A stretch of DNA of 64,000 bases from an uncultured Pelagibacteraceae bacterium. GTDB taxonomy: Bacteria; Pseudomonadota; Alphaproteobacteria; Pelagibacterales; Pelagibacteraceae. The notes under the pieces were generated by a model, which had not been told where the DNA came from, ran no database searches, and was given only the letters and a program-made list of their open reading frames with translations. How positions within the stretch are numbered: the stretch's first letter is position 1; each line of letters opens with the position of its first letter. Shown in pieces: positions 1 to 10,461 of the stretch. Both the position numbers and the translations under genes were made by a program. The DNA lies in contig CACAYM010000001.1 in the NCBI GenBank assembly GCA_902536765.1, positions 124,001 through 188,000 of the forward strand, written 5' to 3'.

Positions 1-1899
1 CCCTGGTGCAAATTGAATAAAATCAGGAGTCGCTATTGGTCCTATCTGTTTTCTTACCCAAAGTTTCAAATCTCTTTCAAGATCTCCATCGTGGCTTTCG
101 CCAGCATTTAAAGTCACATAACAATATAACCCGTTTCCTTTAATGTCATGTGGATACCCAACCACTGCAGCTTCAGCAACTTTAGGATGAGCAACAAATG
201 CACTCTCTATTTCTGCAGTACCAAGATTGTGACCTGAAACAATTATTACATCATCTACGCGACCAGTAATCCAGTAATAACCATCTTTATCTCTTCTGCA
301 TCCATCCCCAGTAAAATATTTTCCATCAAATTGAGAAAAATATGTATCTATGAATCTTTGATGATCTCCGTAAACTGTTCGCATTTGACCTGGCCACGAT
401 TGAGCGATGCACAATCTACCTTTTGCCTCACCTTTAAGAACCTTTCCTTCTTGATCAACAATTACTGGCTTAATACCGTAAAAAGGTTTCGTTGCTGATC
501 CTGGTTTAAGATCTATTGCTCCTGTTTGTGGACTAATTAAAATTCCACCTGTTTCAGTTTGCCACCAAGTATCTACTATAGGGCATTTAGATTCGCCGAC
601 TGTTTTATAATACCATTGCCATGCTTCGGGATTAATAGGTTCACCCACGGTTCCAAGTAGTTTAAGTGTTTTTCTAGATGTTTTTTTTACTGGACCATCT
701 CCTTCTCTCATCAAAGCCCTTATAGCAGTCGGAGCTGTATAAAATATGTTTACTTTATATTTATCTACTATTTGCCACCATCTTGAAGTGTCAGGATAAG
801 TTGGTATTCCCTCAAACATTATTGTTGTAGCACCATTTGCAAGTGGGCCATAAATTATATAACTATGACCAGTTATCCAACCAATATCAGCTGTGCACCA
901 GTAAATATCTTTTGGTTTATAATTAAAAATATACTGGTGTGTCATTGATGCATAAACCATGTATCCACCAGTAGTATGAAGAACGCCTTTTGGTTTTCCA
1001 GTTGAACCTGATGTATATAAAATAAATAAAGGATCTTCAGCATTCATTTCCTCTGGTTCGCAAAAAGCAGATGCTTTTTTAGTTATTTCGTGATACCAAA
1101 CATCTCTATTTTCATCCCAATTAATTCTATTCCCAGTTCTTTTTACAACAATACATTTCTTAACATTTGGACAATGAATTAATGCTTCATCTGTAATTGA
1201 CTTTAGAGGTATTGTTTTACCTCCTCTTAAACCTTCATCGGCAGTAATAACATAATCTGATTTACAATCATTAATTCTGCCAGCGATACTATCTGGAGAA
1301 AAACCTCCAAAAATAATTGAATGTATAGCTCCTATACGCGCACAAGCCAACATAGTGTAAGCTAATTCAGGGATCATCGTTAAATAAATTGTAACCCTAT
1401 CACCTTTTTTTATGCCTAGATCTTTGAGGGCATTAGCGGTCTTAGAAACTTCTTGATGTAATTGTTTGTAGGTAATTTTTTTTTGAACTTTAGGATCATC
1501 ACCTACCCAAATTATAGCAGTTTTATCCTTATTTTTTTTTAAATGTCGATCTAAACAATTTGAGGAAGCATTAAGAGTACCGTCGTAATACCACTTTATA
1601 TTAACATCTGACTTGCTGTATTTTACATCCTTTATTTTCGTATATGGTTTGATCCAATTAATTCTTTTTCCCTCTTTTTTCCAGAAATCGTCATTATGTT
1701 TAACAGAGTCGTTATATTTTTTTTCGTACTGTTTTTTATTGACCAAAGCTTTTTTTTGCCAGTCTGATTTAATTTTTATAACATTTTCAAAAACTTTTTC
1801 ATTAGAGGTTTTAGATTTTTTTCTCTTAAGTGAAAATTTTTTGGGCTTCTTATTTTTCTTTTTAGCTTTTCTTTTATTTTTTTTTGCTTTTTTTTTCAT
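1..1899 (-). CDS. acsA: acetyl-CoA synthetase (partial, C-terminus beyond window start)
   Basis: Reverse-strand translation from ATG at 1899 gives [18 protein letters not shown]..., [56 protein letters not shown]; typical AcsA motifs. Absent from the ORF track because it runs off the edge. Confidence 0.95.
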   Translation of the reverse strand, partial: MKKKAKKNKRKAKKKNKKPKKFSLKRKKSKTSNEKVFENVIKIKSDWQKKALVNKKQYEKKYNDSVKHNDDFWKKEGKRINWIKPYTKIKDVKYSKSDVNIKWYYDGTLNASSNCLDRHLKKNKDKTAIIWVGDDPKVQKKITYKQLHQEVSKTANALKDLGIKKGDRVTIYLTMIPELAYTMLACARIGAIHSIIFGGFSPDSIAGRINDCKSDYVITADEGLRGGKTIPLKSITDEALIHCPNVKKCIVVKRTGNRINWDENRDVWYHEITKKASAFCEPEEMNAEDPLFILYTSGSTGKPKGVLHTTGGYMVYASMTHQYIFNYKPKDIYWCTADIGWITGHSYIIYGPLANGATTIMFEGIPTYPDTSRWWQIVDKYKVNIFYTAPTAIRALMREGDGPVKKTSRKTLKLLGTVGEPINPEAWQWYYKTVGESKCPIVDTWWQTETGGILISPQTGAIDLKPGSATKPFYGIKPVIVDQEGKVLKGEAKGRLCIAQSWPGQMRTVYGDHQRFIDTYFSQFDGKYFTGDGCRRDKDGYYWITGRVDDVIIVSGHNLGTAEIESAFVAHPKVAEAAVVGYPHDIKGNGLYCYVTLNAGESHDGDLERDLKLWVRKQIGPIATPDFIQFAPG

Positions 1900-1911
1900 A
1901 ATAAATGGTAT

Positions 1912-2331
1912 TTATTTCTTGATATTACTAATCTTATTAATAATTTTCCAGCTTTTAGTATCTATAGGCATTACCGATAATCTGCTTTGTTTTACCAGTG
2001 AAAGCTCTTTCAAATGAGGATGATTTTTGATTACTTCCAATGAAACTGGATTATTAAAAGTTTTTTTATGCTTGAATTTCACTGCTACAAAATATTTTTT
2101 TTCATCTGTTGGGTCTATAAACGATTCTTTTATTACCTCTACAATTCCAACTACTTTTTTTCCAATGTTTGAGTGGTAAAAAAAACATAAATCTCCTTTT
2201 TTCATTTTTTTTAAATTATTTGCTGCTTGGTAATTCCTAACCCCATCCCAAATAGCTCCTTTAACACCCGCTTTTCTCTGTTGATCGATGGACCAAACAT
2301 CAGGTTCAGATTTAAGTAACCAATATTTCAT
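1912..2331 (-). CDS. EVE domain-containing protein
   Basis: MKYWLLKSEPDVWSIDQQ...WDGVRNYQAANNLKKMKKGDLCFFYHSN is typical of the EVE (PUA-like) family. Confidence 0.9.
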   Translation of the reverse strand: MKYWLLKSEPDVWSIDQQRKAGVKGAIWDGVRNYQAANNLKKMKKGDLCFFYHSNIGKKVVGIVEVIKESFIDPTDEKKYFVAVKFKHKKTFNNPVSLEVIKNHPHLKELSLVKQSRLSVMPIDTKSWKIINKISNIKK

Positions 2332-2382
2332 AAGTTTAATTATGAATATATATATATACTTAAAAATGTATATTATTTAACA

Positions 2383-4263
2383 ATGAATACCAAATTTGGA
2401 AAAATTCTTGAATTATTAAAAAAAAATCAATTTGATAATGCAAAAAAAGAATGCCTGAAATTAGTTAATTTGAAACTTAATGACCCTGAAATATTTAATC
2501 TCCTTGCAATAATTTGCTTCCAACTCGAAGAATACGAAGATGCTATTAAAAACTGGAAAAAATCTACCGAGATTAATTCAAAATATTTCTTTGCTTATAA
2601 TAATATAGGTAAGGCATTTTTGAGTTTAAAAAAATACGACAAAGCCTTAGAAAATTTTAATAGAACCATCAACATAAAATCAGATTTTTTTGAAGCATAT
2701 AATAACAAGGGTAATGCTTTAGTCAGACTAGGTAGACTTGATGAAGCAATAAAAAGTTATAATAATGCTATTGAAATAAACCCAAATAACTTATTAAGCT
2801 ATATTTTTAAAGGACACGCTCTTTTAGAAATTAGAAATTTTGACGAAGCTCTAAAATCATATCAAAATGCATACAGTATAAACCCTAATCATTCTTTATT
2901 ACTTGGATATATTTTAAATACCAAAGCACAAATTTGCGATTGGGAAAATTTTAATGAAAATATAGAAAAATTGAAACTCGATTTATCGAACAAAAAAAAA
3001 GCAACTTTTCCATTTACGACATTAACTTTATTAGATGATCCAAATTTACAATTACAATCATCAGAAATTTGGGTAAAGGAATATCAAAGAACAGACAGAG
3101 CTTCTAATAAGATTTTTACAAAGAAAGATAACTCGAAAATAAAATTAGGATATTTTACTGCAGACTTTAGAGATCACGCTACCTCTCATTTAACAGCTGA
3201 AATGTTTGAGAATCATGATAAGTCAAAGTTTGAAATTATAGGTTTTTATTTAGGAGGAAAAATTGAAGTAGAAGATTTGTGGCATGAAAGATTAAAAAAA
3301 AGTTTTGATAAATTTTATTATGTAAAAGAAAAAAGTGATCAAGAAATTTTAAATTTAGTTAGAGATCTTAATATTGATATAGCTGTAGATCTCATGGCAC
3401 ATTGCAATAATGGAATGGAAAACCGATTTGGAATTTTTGCAAGAGGTTGTGCCCCTATACAAATAAATTTTCTAGGTTATCCAGGCACCAGTGGCTCCAA
3501 ATCTATTGATTATATTATTGCTGACAAAACAACGATCCCAATTGAAAATCAAAAATTTTTTACAGAAAAAATAATATACCTTCCTGATACTTATCAACCA
3601 AATAATGAAAGTGTAAAAAAAACAAATAAAAAATTTTTAAGATCTGACTTTGGATTAACAGAGGGTAAATTCATTTTTTGTTGTTTTAATCAGCACCAAA
3701 AAATTTCACCAAAAATATTTAATATATGGATGAATATTTTGAAACAAAATCAAGATAGTTTATTATGGTTGCTAGAAGATAATATTTTCTCGAAAAAAAA
3801 TATTTTAATAGAAGCTGAGAAAAGAAAAGTAGATAAAAGTAGAATAGTCTTTAGTAACCGTTTAAGTCTTGAAGATCACTTAGAGAGAATTAAACTTGCT
3901 GATTTATTTCTTGATACCTATCCTTACACAGCTCATACAACATGTAGCGATGCTCTTAGATCTGGTTTGCCAGTTCTTACTTTAAAAGGTAGAACTTTTG
4001 CAAGTAGAGTGGCATCAAGTTTATTACAATCTTTAGGATTAAAAGAACTAATCACTAACTCAATTGTAGAATACGAAAGTCTTGCAAATCAATATTGTAA
4101 AAATTTTAAAAAAATAAAAGATATTAAAGATAAAATAAAAAAAAATCTTAATAATTCTAAACTTTTTAATAGCAAACTTTATACTAAAAATTTAGAAAGA
4201 GGATATATAAAAGCCTACAATCAATACAAAACTAGTGGAAATAAAAATAATATAATTATATAA
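2383..4263 (+). CDS. TPR repeat protein with C-terminal SPINDLY/OGT-type glycosyltransferase domain (GT41-like)
   Basis: Several TPR units (AYNNIGKAFLSLKKYDKALENFNRTI etc.) followed by LGYFTADFRDHATSHLTAEMFENHD, INFLGYPGTSGSKSIDYIIADKTTIP, FCCFNQHQKISPKIFNIWMNILK, LFLDTYPYTAHTTCSDALRSGLPVLTLKGRTFASRVASSLL: OGT catalytic motifs. Confidence 0.9.
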   Translation: MNTKFGKILELLKKNQFDNAKKECLKLVNLKLNDPEIFNLLAIICFQLEEYEDAIKNWKKSTEINSKYFFAYNNIGKAFLSLKKYDKALENFNRTINIKSDFFEAYNNKGNALVRLGRLDEAIKSYNNAIEINPNNLLSYIFKGHALLEIRNFDEALKSYQNAYSINPNHSLLLGYILNTKAQICDWENFNENIEKLKLDLSNKKKATFPFTTLTLLDDPNLQLQSSEIWVKEYQRTDRASNKIFTKKDNSKIKLGYFTADFRDHATSHLTAEMFENHDKSKFEIIGFYLGGKIEVEDLWHERLKKSFDKFYYVKEKSDQEILNLVRDLNIDIAVDLMAHCNNGMENRFGIFARGCAPIQINFLGYPGTSGSKSIDYIIADKTTIPIENQKFFTEKIIYLPDTYQPNNESVKKTNKKFLRSDFGLTEGKFIFCCFNQHQKISPKIFNIWMNILKQNQDSLLWLLEDNIFSKKNILIEAEKRKVDKSRIVFSNRLSLEDHLERIKLADLFLDTYPYTAHTTCSDALRSGLPVLTLKGRTFASRVASSLLQSLGLKELITNSIVEYESLANQYCKNFKKIKDIKDKIKKNLNNSKLFNSKLYTKNLERGYIKAYNQYKTSGNKNNIII

Positions 4264-4268
4264 AATTA

Positions 4269-5342
4269 TCACAACTTCACACCGGCACCCTTTAAAAAAG
4301 TTGCTTTTTTGTCTAATGGCCACCTAGGTTTAGCTGGATAATCCAATTTATTGAATTTTTTTAATTTATATCTCTCTAAACCAGCCATAGCAATCATTGC
4401 AGCATTGTCTCCACACAAATTTCTTGGTGGAAAAATTGGTTTAAAATTTTCTTCTAAACTCAATCTTTCTAAATTTTCTCTGATTTTATTATTTGCTGCC
4501 ACTCCTCCCGCAATAACAAAAATGTTATTACTCTTAGTGTTAATTTTTTTAAATTCATTAAAAGCTATTTTTGTTTTTTTAATTAAAATTTCCTCAATTG
4601 TTTTCTGAAAAGAAGCTGCAAGATCATACTTATCTTGTTTATTTTTAAGTGTTTTAGAAATTTTTAGAACAGCCGTTTTGAGTCCAGCAAATGACAGATT
4701 GCACCCTCCTTTGTTTATAATAGGTTTTGGAAGAAAGAATCTATCCTTATTTCCTTTTTTTGCTAATTTTTCTATTAAATAGCCTCCTGGAAATTTTATG
4801 CCTAATAATTTTGCAGTTTTGTCAAAAGCCTCACCGAGTGCGTCATCTATAGTTGTCCCAAGTCTTTTATATTTACCAAAATTTTTAACTGCCAAGTATT
4901 GTGAATGACCACCTGAAATAAGCAAAAGTAGGTAAGGATATTTTAATTCAGTAATTATTTTTGGACTTAATGCATGGCCTTCAAGATGATTTACAGCTAT
5001 GAAAGGTTTTTTTAAAGTCATAGCTAAGGCTTTTCCAAAATTTAAGCCAACCGATAAACAAACAATTAGACCAGGTCCAGCAGTAACTGAAATGGCATCT
5101 ATATCTTTTAATTTTTTGCCACTTTCTAGAATAGCTTTATTGACAATAAAATCAATTTTATCTAAATGTGATCTTGCAGCTAACTCCGGTACAACGCCGC
5201 CAAATTTTTTATGTATTTCAGTCTGACTAGAGACTATATTTGAAAGCAGTTTTGGAAGACCCTCGTCACTTTCTTCTAAAATAGCTGCAGCAGTCTCATC
5301 ACAACTTGACTCAATTCCTAAAATTAAAGCATTTTTTTTCAT
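4269..5342 (-). CDS. tsaD: tRNA N6-adenosine threonylcarbamoyltransferase TsaD
   Basis: ILGIESSCDETAAAI, HLEGHALSP, LLISGGHSQYL, VIAGGVAANNKIRENL, CGDNAAMIA. Confidence 0.97.
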   Translation of the reverse strand: MKKNALILGIESSCDETAAAILEESDEGLPKLLSNIVSSQTEIHKKFGGVVPELAARSHLDKIDFIVNKAILESGKKLKDIDAISVTAGPGLIVCLSVGLNFGKALAMTLKKPFIAVNHLEGHALSPKIITELKYPYLLLLISGGHSQYLAVKNFGKYKRLGTTIDDALGEAFDKTAKLLGIKFPGGYLIEKLAKKGNKDRFFLPKPIINKGGCNLSFAGLKTAVLKISKTLKNKQDKYDLAASFQKTIEEILIKKTKIAFNEFKKINTKSNNIFVIAGGVAANNKIRENLERLSLEENFKPIFPPRNLCGDNAAMIAMAGLERYKLKKFNKLDYPAKPRWPLDKKATFLKGAGVKL

Positions 5343-5397
5343 TAATTTTCTTTTTATAAATTATAAAATTAAAATATAAAAATCATAATATAGTTTT

Positions 5398-6324
5398 ATG
5401 AAAAAAAAAATTATTATAGGAACAAGGGGTAGTAAATTAGCTTTAATATATGCTAAAATCGCACAAAAAAAAATTAATAAAATTAGATCTAAGTTCGAAA
5501 TAAAATCTGTAATTTTAAAGCAGATTACCACTAAAGGCGATAAGATTCAAAATAAAAGGCTTTCAGATGTAGGTGGAAAGGGATTATTTTGCAAAAAAAT
5601 TGAGCAGGAGCTTTTAAACAAAAAAATTGATATAGCAGTTCACGCATTGAAAGATCTCCCATCAAGAGAAACAAAAAAACTATCAATTAATTGTTTCTTA
5701 AAAAGAAATGACCCAAGAGAGGTTTTGATTACTAGAAAAAAAAAAAAATTTAAAAATCTTCCAAAAAATTCTGTTGTAGGAACGTCTTCATTTAGAAGAG
5801 AGTTTCAACTTAAAAGAATAAGAAAAGATTTAATTTATAAAGTTATAAGGGGAAATGTTGATACGAGAATGAATAAATTAAAAAATAAATTTTATGATGC
5901 AATACTTCTATCATTTGCAGGTCTAAAAAGTTTAAAAATGGAGAAAAAAATCTCACAAGTTTTTTCTTTATCAGAAATTATTCCCTCTGCTGGTCAGGGT
6001 ACTATTGCATTACAATGTAGAAGAAATGATAGAAGAATTAATCAACTTTTAAAAGTTATGAATCATTTACCAACTGAAATATGTGTAAATGCTGAAAGGG
6101 ATGTTCTTAAAATATTAGATGGGGACTGTGAAACACCCGTTGGTGTCAATGCTAAAATTCAAAATAATAAATTAAATATTGTAGCAGAATTATTCTCTCT
6201 AGATGGAAATAAAAGATTTTATCTAAAATCTTCAAAAAAATTACATTTAGCCCATCTAGCTGGAAAAGAACTTGGTGAAAAAATTAAAAAAAAGTCTAAA
6301 GATTTGTATAAAAAAAAAAGATAA
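5398..6324 (+). CDS. hemC: hydroxymethylbilane synthase
   Basis: IIIGTRGSKLALIYA, VHALKDLPSRE, VVGTSSFRREFQL, VIRGNVDTRMNKL, GDCETPVGVNA. Confidence 0.97.
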   Translation: MKKKIIIGTRGSKLALIYAKIAQKKINKIRSKFEIKSVILKQITTKGDKIQNKRLSDVGGKGLFCKKIEQELLNKKIDIAVHALKDLPSRETKKLSINCFLKRNDPREVLITRKKKKFKNLPKNSVVGTSSFRREFQLKRIRKDLIYKVIRGNVDTRMNKLKNKFYDAILLSFAGLKSLKMEKKISQVFSLSEIIPSAGQGTIALQCRRNDRRINQLLKVMNHLPTEICVNAERDVLKILDGDCETPVGVNAKIQNNKLNIVAELFSLDGNKRFYLKSSKKLHLAHLAGKELGEKIKKKSKDLYKKKR

Positions 6325-7023
6325 ATGCATATTTTGTTTACTAGGCCATTTGAAGATTGTTATGAACTTATGTCTAGATTTAAATCTTTGGGACATATAA
6401 TTTCGCATATACCTGTTATTAGTATTAAAAAAATAAATTATGAAAATTTAGAATTTTCTGATTATAAAGGAATCATTTTTACTAGTTCTAATGCAATTAA
6501 ATTTTTAGATACACAAAAAATTGACAAAAAAATAAAATGTTTTTGTGTCGGAAGCGCTACAGAAAAAGTTGCTAAAATGAAAGGATTTCAAAACATACAC
6601 ATAGCAGGGGGAAATGTTGAAAATCTTAAAGAAATAATTTTACAAAATTTTAAAACGTCTGAGGGAAAATTAGTTTATGTTACAGGACAAATAATATCTT
6701 CAGAACTTGATAAAAAATTAATTTCCGCGGGGTATAATTTAAAAAGATTAATAAACTATAAAGCTATAGAACAAGAAAGCTTTAATAATAATGAGATTGA
6801 AAAACTTAAAGATAATATGCCAGATATCGTTTATGTTTACTCACAAAACAGTGCACTAAGTTTTTTGAGTATGATAAAAAATTACAACCTTCAAAGTTTT
6901 TGGATGAACACAAATTTAATGTGTATAAGCGAAAAAACTTCTAAAATTTTAAACGAAATAAAGTGGAAAAAAATATTTCTTTTTAATCCTGGAGAAGAAG
7001 AATTTTTGCTATATAAAATTTGA
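6325..7023 (+). CDS. hemD: uroporphyrinogen-III synthase
   Basis: HILFTRPFED, GIIFTSSNAIKF, VYVTGQ...; directly downstream of hemC. Confidence 0.85.
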   Translation: MHILFTRPFEDCYELMSRFKSLGHIISHIPVISIKKINYENLEFSDYKGIIFTSSNAIKFLDTQKIDKKIKCFCVGSATEKVAKMKGFQNIHIAGGNVENLKEIILQNFKTSEGKLVYVTGQIISSELDKKLISAGYNLKRLINYKAIEQESFNNNEIEKLKDNMPDIVYVYSQNSALSFLSMIKNYNLQSFWMNTNLMCISEKTSKILNEIKWKKIFLFNPGEEEFLLYKI

Positions 7024-7025
7024 TT

Positions 7026-8111
7026 ATGGAAATATTTGATAATTTTAAAGATTTATTTTTATCTGTTTGGAATAGAGGAATTTTAGGTATTGATATTTTT
7101 GAGATTTTGATTGGATTAGGAATTTTTTTAATATTCTTAATTTTTAGAGGTTTAATAAGTAAACTTATTATTAAAAAATTAGAGATCATTTCACAAAGAA
7201 CTACAAATAAGTTAGACGATACTTTTGTTAAAGCAATGGTAGGTCCAGCGAGATTTTTACCAATTGTTCTAGGATTTTTTATCGCAAGTTACTATATGTC
7301 ATTTTCAGAGGATACTAGGTCGTTTGTAGATAATCTTAATAGAACGTTAATAACAATTCTACTGTTTTGGATCATTCACCAAATTATTGAACCTATATCA
7401 TATATACTTAGTGGATTAGGAAAAATTTTAACAAGAGAATTGATTGGATGGATAATCAAGTCATTAAAAATATTAATTTTTATTTTAGGAGCTGCGGCAG
7501 TTCTTGAATTATGGGGAATTAAAATTGGTCCAATAATTGCCGGTCTGGGTTTATTTGGTGTTGCAGTTGCTTTAGGCGCTCAAGATCTATTTAAAAATTT
7601 GATTTCAGGAATATTAGTCTTAGTTGAAAAACGATTTAAAATGGGTGACTGGATTTTGGTTGAGGGGATCATAGAAGGTATAGTAGAAAAAATTGGTTTT
7701 AGATCTACCACAATAAGAAAATTTGATAAATCACTCGCAATAATTCCAAATTTTCAATTTGCAGAGAATGCTGTCATTAATATTAGTCAAACCACAAATT
7801 GGATCATTAGTTGGATTATTAATCTTCAATACGACACTACTGTAGATCAACTCAAAAAAATTAGAGATGAAATTGAGGATTATATTAAAAAACATGAAGA
7901 TTTTAACACTCAAATCGGTTATGCCGTAAGGATAGATAAATTTGCTGAAAGTTCTATTGACATGTATGTACGTTGTTTTACGAAGACTGATGAATGGGAA
8001 AAATGGCTATCAGTCAAAGAAAGATTAGCAATAGAAATTAAACAAATTGTTGAAAAAAATGGCGCTGCTTTTGCGTTCCCAAGTCAATCTATATATGTAG
8101 AAAAAAAATGA
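7026..8111 (+). CDS. mechanosensitive ion channel (MscS family)
   Basis: GPIIAGLGLFGVAVALGAQDLFKNLISGILVLVEKRFKMGDWI is the MscS pore/beta-domain signature; ATG at 7026 preferred over TTG at 7020. Confidence 0.95.
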   Translation: MEIFDNFKDLFLSVWNRGILGIDIFEILIGLGIFLIFLIFRGLISKLIIKKLEIISQRTTNKLDDTFVKAMVGPARFLPIVLGFFIASYYMSFSEDTRSFVDNLNRTLITILLFWIIHQIIEPISYILSGLGKILTRELIGWIIKSLKILIFILGAAAVLELWGIKIGPIIAGLGLFGVAVALGAQDLFKNLISGILVLVEKRFKMGDWILVEGIIEGIVEKIGFRSTTIRKFDKSLAIIPNFQFAENAVINISQTTNWIISWIINLQYDTTVDQLKKIRDEIEDYIKKHEDFNTQIGYAVRIDKFAESSIDMYVRCFTKTDEWEKWLSVKERLAIEIKQIVEKNGAAFAFPSQSIYVEKK

Positions 8112-8401
8112 TTGCATTATTTTATTTGATGCTTCAAGTTTTAAAACTTTATACTTATGTTGTTATTGCTAATGTAGTAATAAGTTGGCTTGTTGCTTTT
8201 AATGTCTTGAACACATCAAATAAGTTTGTGTATCTAGTTTTAGATTTTACATATCGACTTACAGAACCTTTACTAATGTATATAAGACGTTTTTTACCAA
8301 ACCTTGGTGCTTTCGATATTTCTCCTATTATCCTTCTTTTGTTGATATGGTTTATAGAAGTGTGTATGAAGCTATATTTAGCACCTATTTTATTTAACTA
8401 A
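8108..8401 (+). CDS. YggT family membrane protein
   Basis: VVIANVVISWLVAFNVLN...YRLTEPLLMYIRRFLPNLGAFDISPIILLLLI. Confidence 0.9.
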   Translation: MIALFYLMLQVLKLYTYVVIANVVISWLVAFNVLNTSNKFVYLVLDFTYRLTEPLLMYIRRFLPNLGAFDISPIILLLLIWFIEVCMKLYLAPILFN

Positions 8402-8403
8402 TT

Positions 8404-9249
8404 ATGATTTTAATTGATGGAAAAAAAGAAGCAGCAAACTTACGAGAAGAATTAAGAAAAGAAGTTTCTAGGTTAAAAACGATATATAATAAAGTACCTG
8501 GTCTTACCGTAATTTTAATTGGAGATCTTACACCAAGTCAAATTTATGTTAGAAATAAAGAAAAATCAGCAAAAGAAGTTGGCTTGAAATCTGAGGTAAT
8601 CAAATACCCAGACAGCGTTGATGAGAAAACAATATTAGATAAAATTGATAAGTTAAATAAAGATGAGACAGTATCTGGCATTTTGGTTCAATTACCATTG
8701 CCTAAGCACATTAATAAAAAAAAAGTTATCGAGGCTATAATTCCTGAGAAAGATGTTGATGGTTTTCATCCCGTCAATGTTGGTAATCTTTCGTCTGGTT
8801 ATGAAAGCTCAGTACCTTGTACACCTTTAGGCTGTTACTTGTTAATTAAAAAAGTTGAGCCTAATTTGTCTGGAAAAAAAGCTGTAGTAATTGGTAGGTC
8901 AAATTTAAATGGTAAACCAATGACACAACTACTTTTGAAAGAGAATTGTACAGTAACAATAACACATTCAAAAACTAAGGACCTAAAAGGTGAATGTTTA
9001 CAAGGCGATATAGTTGTAGCAGCTGTTGGAATACCAGAGCTAGTTAAAGGTGATTGGATTAAAAAAAATTCAATTGTAATAGACGTAGGAATTAATAAAA
9101 CTGAAAAAGGTATTGTTGGGGATGTTGCTTTTGAGGAAGTTTCAAAGATTGCAAAAGCTATCACACCAGTCCCAGGGGGAGTAGGACCTATGACTATTGC
9201 TTGCTTATTAAAAAATACTATTGAGTGTTTTAAAAGATCACAAAGTTAG
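8404..9249 (+). CDS. folD: bifunctional methylenetetrahydrofolate dehydrogenase/cyclohydrolase
   Basis: VILIGDLTPSQIYVRNKEK, GILVQLPLPKHI, PEKDVDGFHPVNVG, PCTPLGC, VVIGRSNLNGKPMTQLL, TPVPGGVGPMTIACLL. Confidence 0.98.
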   Translation: MILIDGKKEAANLREELRKEVSRLKTIYNKVPGLTVILIGDLTPSQIYVRNKEKSAKEVGLKSEVIKYPDSVDEKTILDKIDKLNKDETVSGILVQLPLPKHINKKKVIEAIIPEKDVDGFHPVNVGNLSSGYESSVPCTPLGCYLLIKKVEPNLSGKKAVVIGRSNLNGKPMTQLLLKENCTVTITHSKTKDLKGECLQGDIVVAAVGIPELVKGDWIKKNSIVIDVGINKTEKGIVGDVAFEEVSKIAKAITPVPGGVGPMTIACLLKNTIECFKRSQS

Positions 9250-10461
9250 TTATCTCAACTTTTTCTTATGGAAATTAATAAATCGTTCTACATCTTTTTT
9301 ATTAAAACTTTTATTTTCTTCAAAAGAAACATTTTTAAGCGAATAAGCTTTACTATTAGTAACTCTTGAAACAATTGTTGTATTTCCTTTATAAAGTTTT
9401 AGCTTAATGGAGCCATTAACTTTATTTCTTTTTAAATCTATAATTTTTTGTAATTTAAATCTTTCTTTTGAAAACCAGTAACCATTGTAAATCAACTCTG
9501 CATATCGTGGCATAATATTTTCTTTTAAATGCATTGTTGACCTATCTAATGAAACTGACTCAATTGCACGATGTGCAATCATTAACAACGTTCCACCTGG
9601 AGTTTCATAAACACCTCGAGATTTTATTCCCAAAAATCTATTTTCAACTAAATCAACTCGTCCTATACCATTAGTTCCAGCAAGATGATTTAGTCTCTTT
9701 AATAGACTCGCAGGAGATAATTTTTTTCCGTTTAAACCTATTGGATCACCTTTTTTAAAATTTATAGTTACATAAGTTGGTTTGTTTGGAGCCTTTTCAG
9801 GTGAGACAGTTCTTTGGAATATAAATTCTGGTGCTTGATTTTTTGGATTTTCTAAAACTTTTCCTTCAGTTGATGTGTGAAATAAATTATCATCAATCGA
9901 AAAAGGCGGTTCACCCTTTTTGTCTTTCGGTATTGGAATTTTATTTTTTTTAGCATAATTGATGAGATCAGTTCTAGAATTTAGGTTCCAAATGCGCCAA
10001 GGAGCAATTACTTTAATTTTTGGATTAAAAAAGTAGTAACCAAGTTCAAATCTTACTTGATCGTTCCCTTTTCCTGTAGATCCATGTGATACAGCGTAAG
10101 CTTTAAATTTTTTAGCAACCTTAATTTGTGCTTTTGCTATCAATGGTCTGGCTATAGACGTCCCTAATAAATATACACCTTCATAAACAGCGTGACCTCT
10201 AATCATTGGGAAAACATATTCTTTAACAAACTCGTCTTGTAAATCCTCAATTATAATATTTTTTACACCTAAATTTTTAGCATTATATATAATTTTTTTT
10301 TTATTTATTTCTTGTCCAATATCAGCCGTGAAAGCGATTACATCAGCGTTAAAATTTTCTTGAAGCCATTTTAAAATGATAGAAGTATCAAGGCCACCAG
10401 AATAGGCTAAAACAATTTTTTTTTTATGTTTTTTTTTAGCTGCAGCTTTTTTTTGCTTCAT
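9250..10461 (-). CDS. argG: argininosuccinate synthase
   Basis: KIVLAYSGGLDTSIILKWL, AVSHGSTGKGNDQVRFELGYY, NRFLGIKSRGVYETPGGT. Confidence 0.98.
   Translation of the reverse strand: MKQKKAAAKKKHKKKIVLAYSGGLDTSIILKWLQENFNADVIAFTADIGQEINKKKIIYNAKNLGVKNIIIEDLQDEFVKEYVFPMIRGHAVYEGVYLLGTSIARPLIAKAQIKVAKKFKAYAVSHGSTGKGNDQVRFELGYYFFNPKIKVIAPWRIWNLNSRTDLINYAKKNKIPIPKDKKGEPPFSIDDNLFHTSTEGKVLENPKNQAPEFIFQRTVSPEKAPNKPTYVTINFKKGDPIGLNGKKLSPASLLKRLNHLAGTNGIGRVDLVENRFLGIKSRGVYETPGGTLLMIAHRAIESVSLDRSTMHLKENIMPRYAELIYNGYWFSKERFKLQKIIDLKRNKVNGSIKLKLYKGNTTIVSRVTNSKAYSLKNVSFEENKSFNKKDVERFINFHKKKLR

Noticed and set aside
1613-2017. ORF + 134 aa, Phe/Leu-rich
   Set aside because: Antisense to the A-rich start of acsA and end of the EVE gene; composition is an artefact of poly-T.
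2341-2382. TATATATATATA tract before the OGT gene as a repeat element
   Set aside because: Short AT-rich divergent promoter spacer; expected in this base composition.
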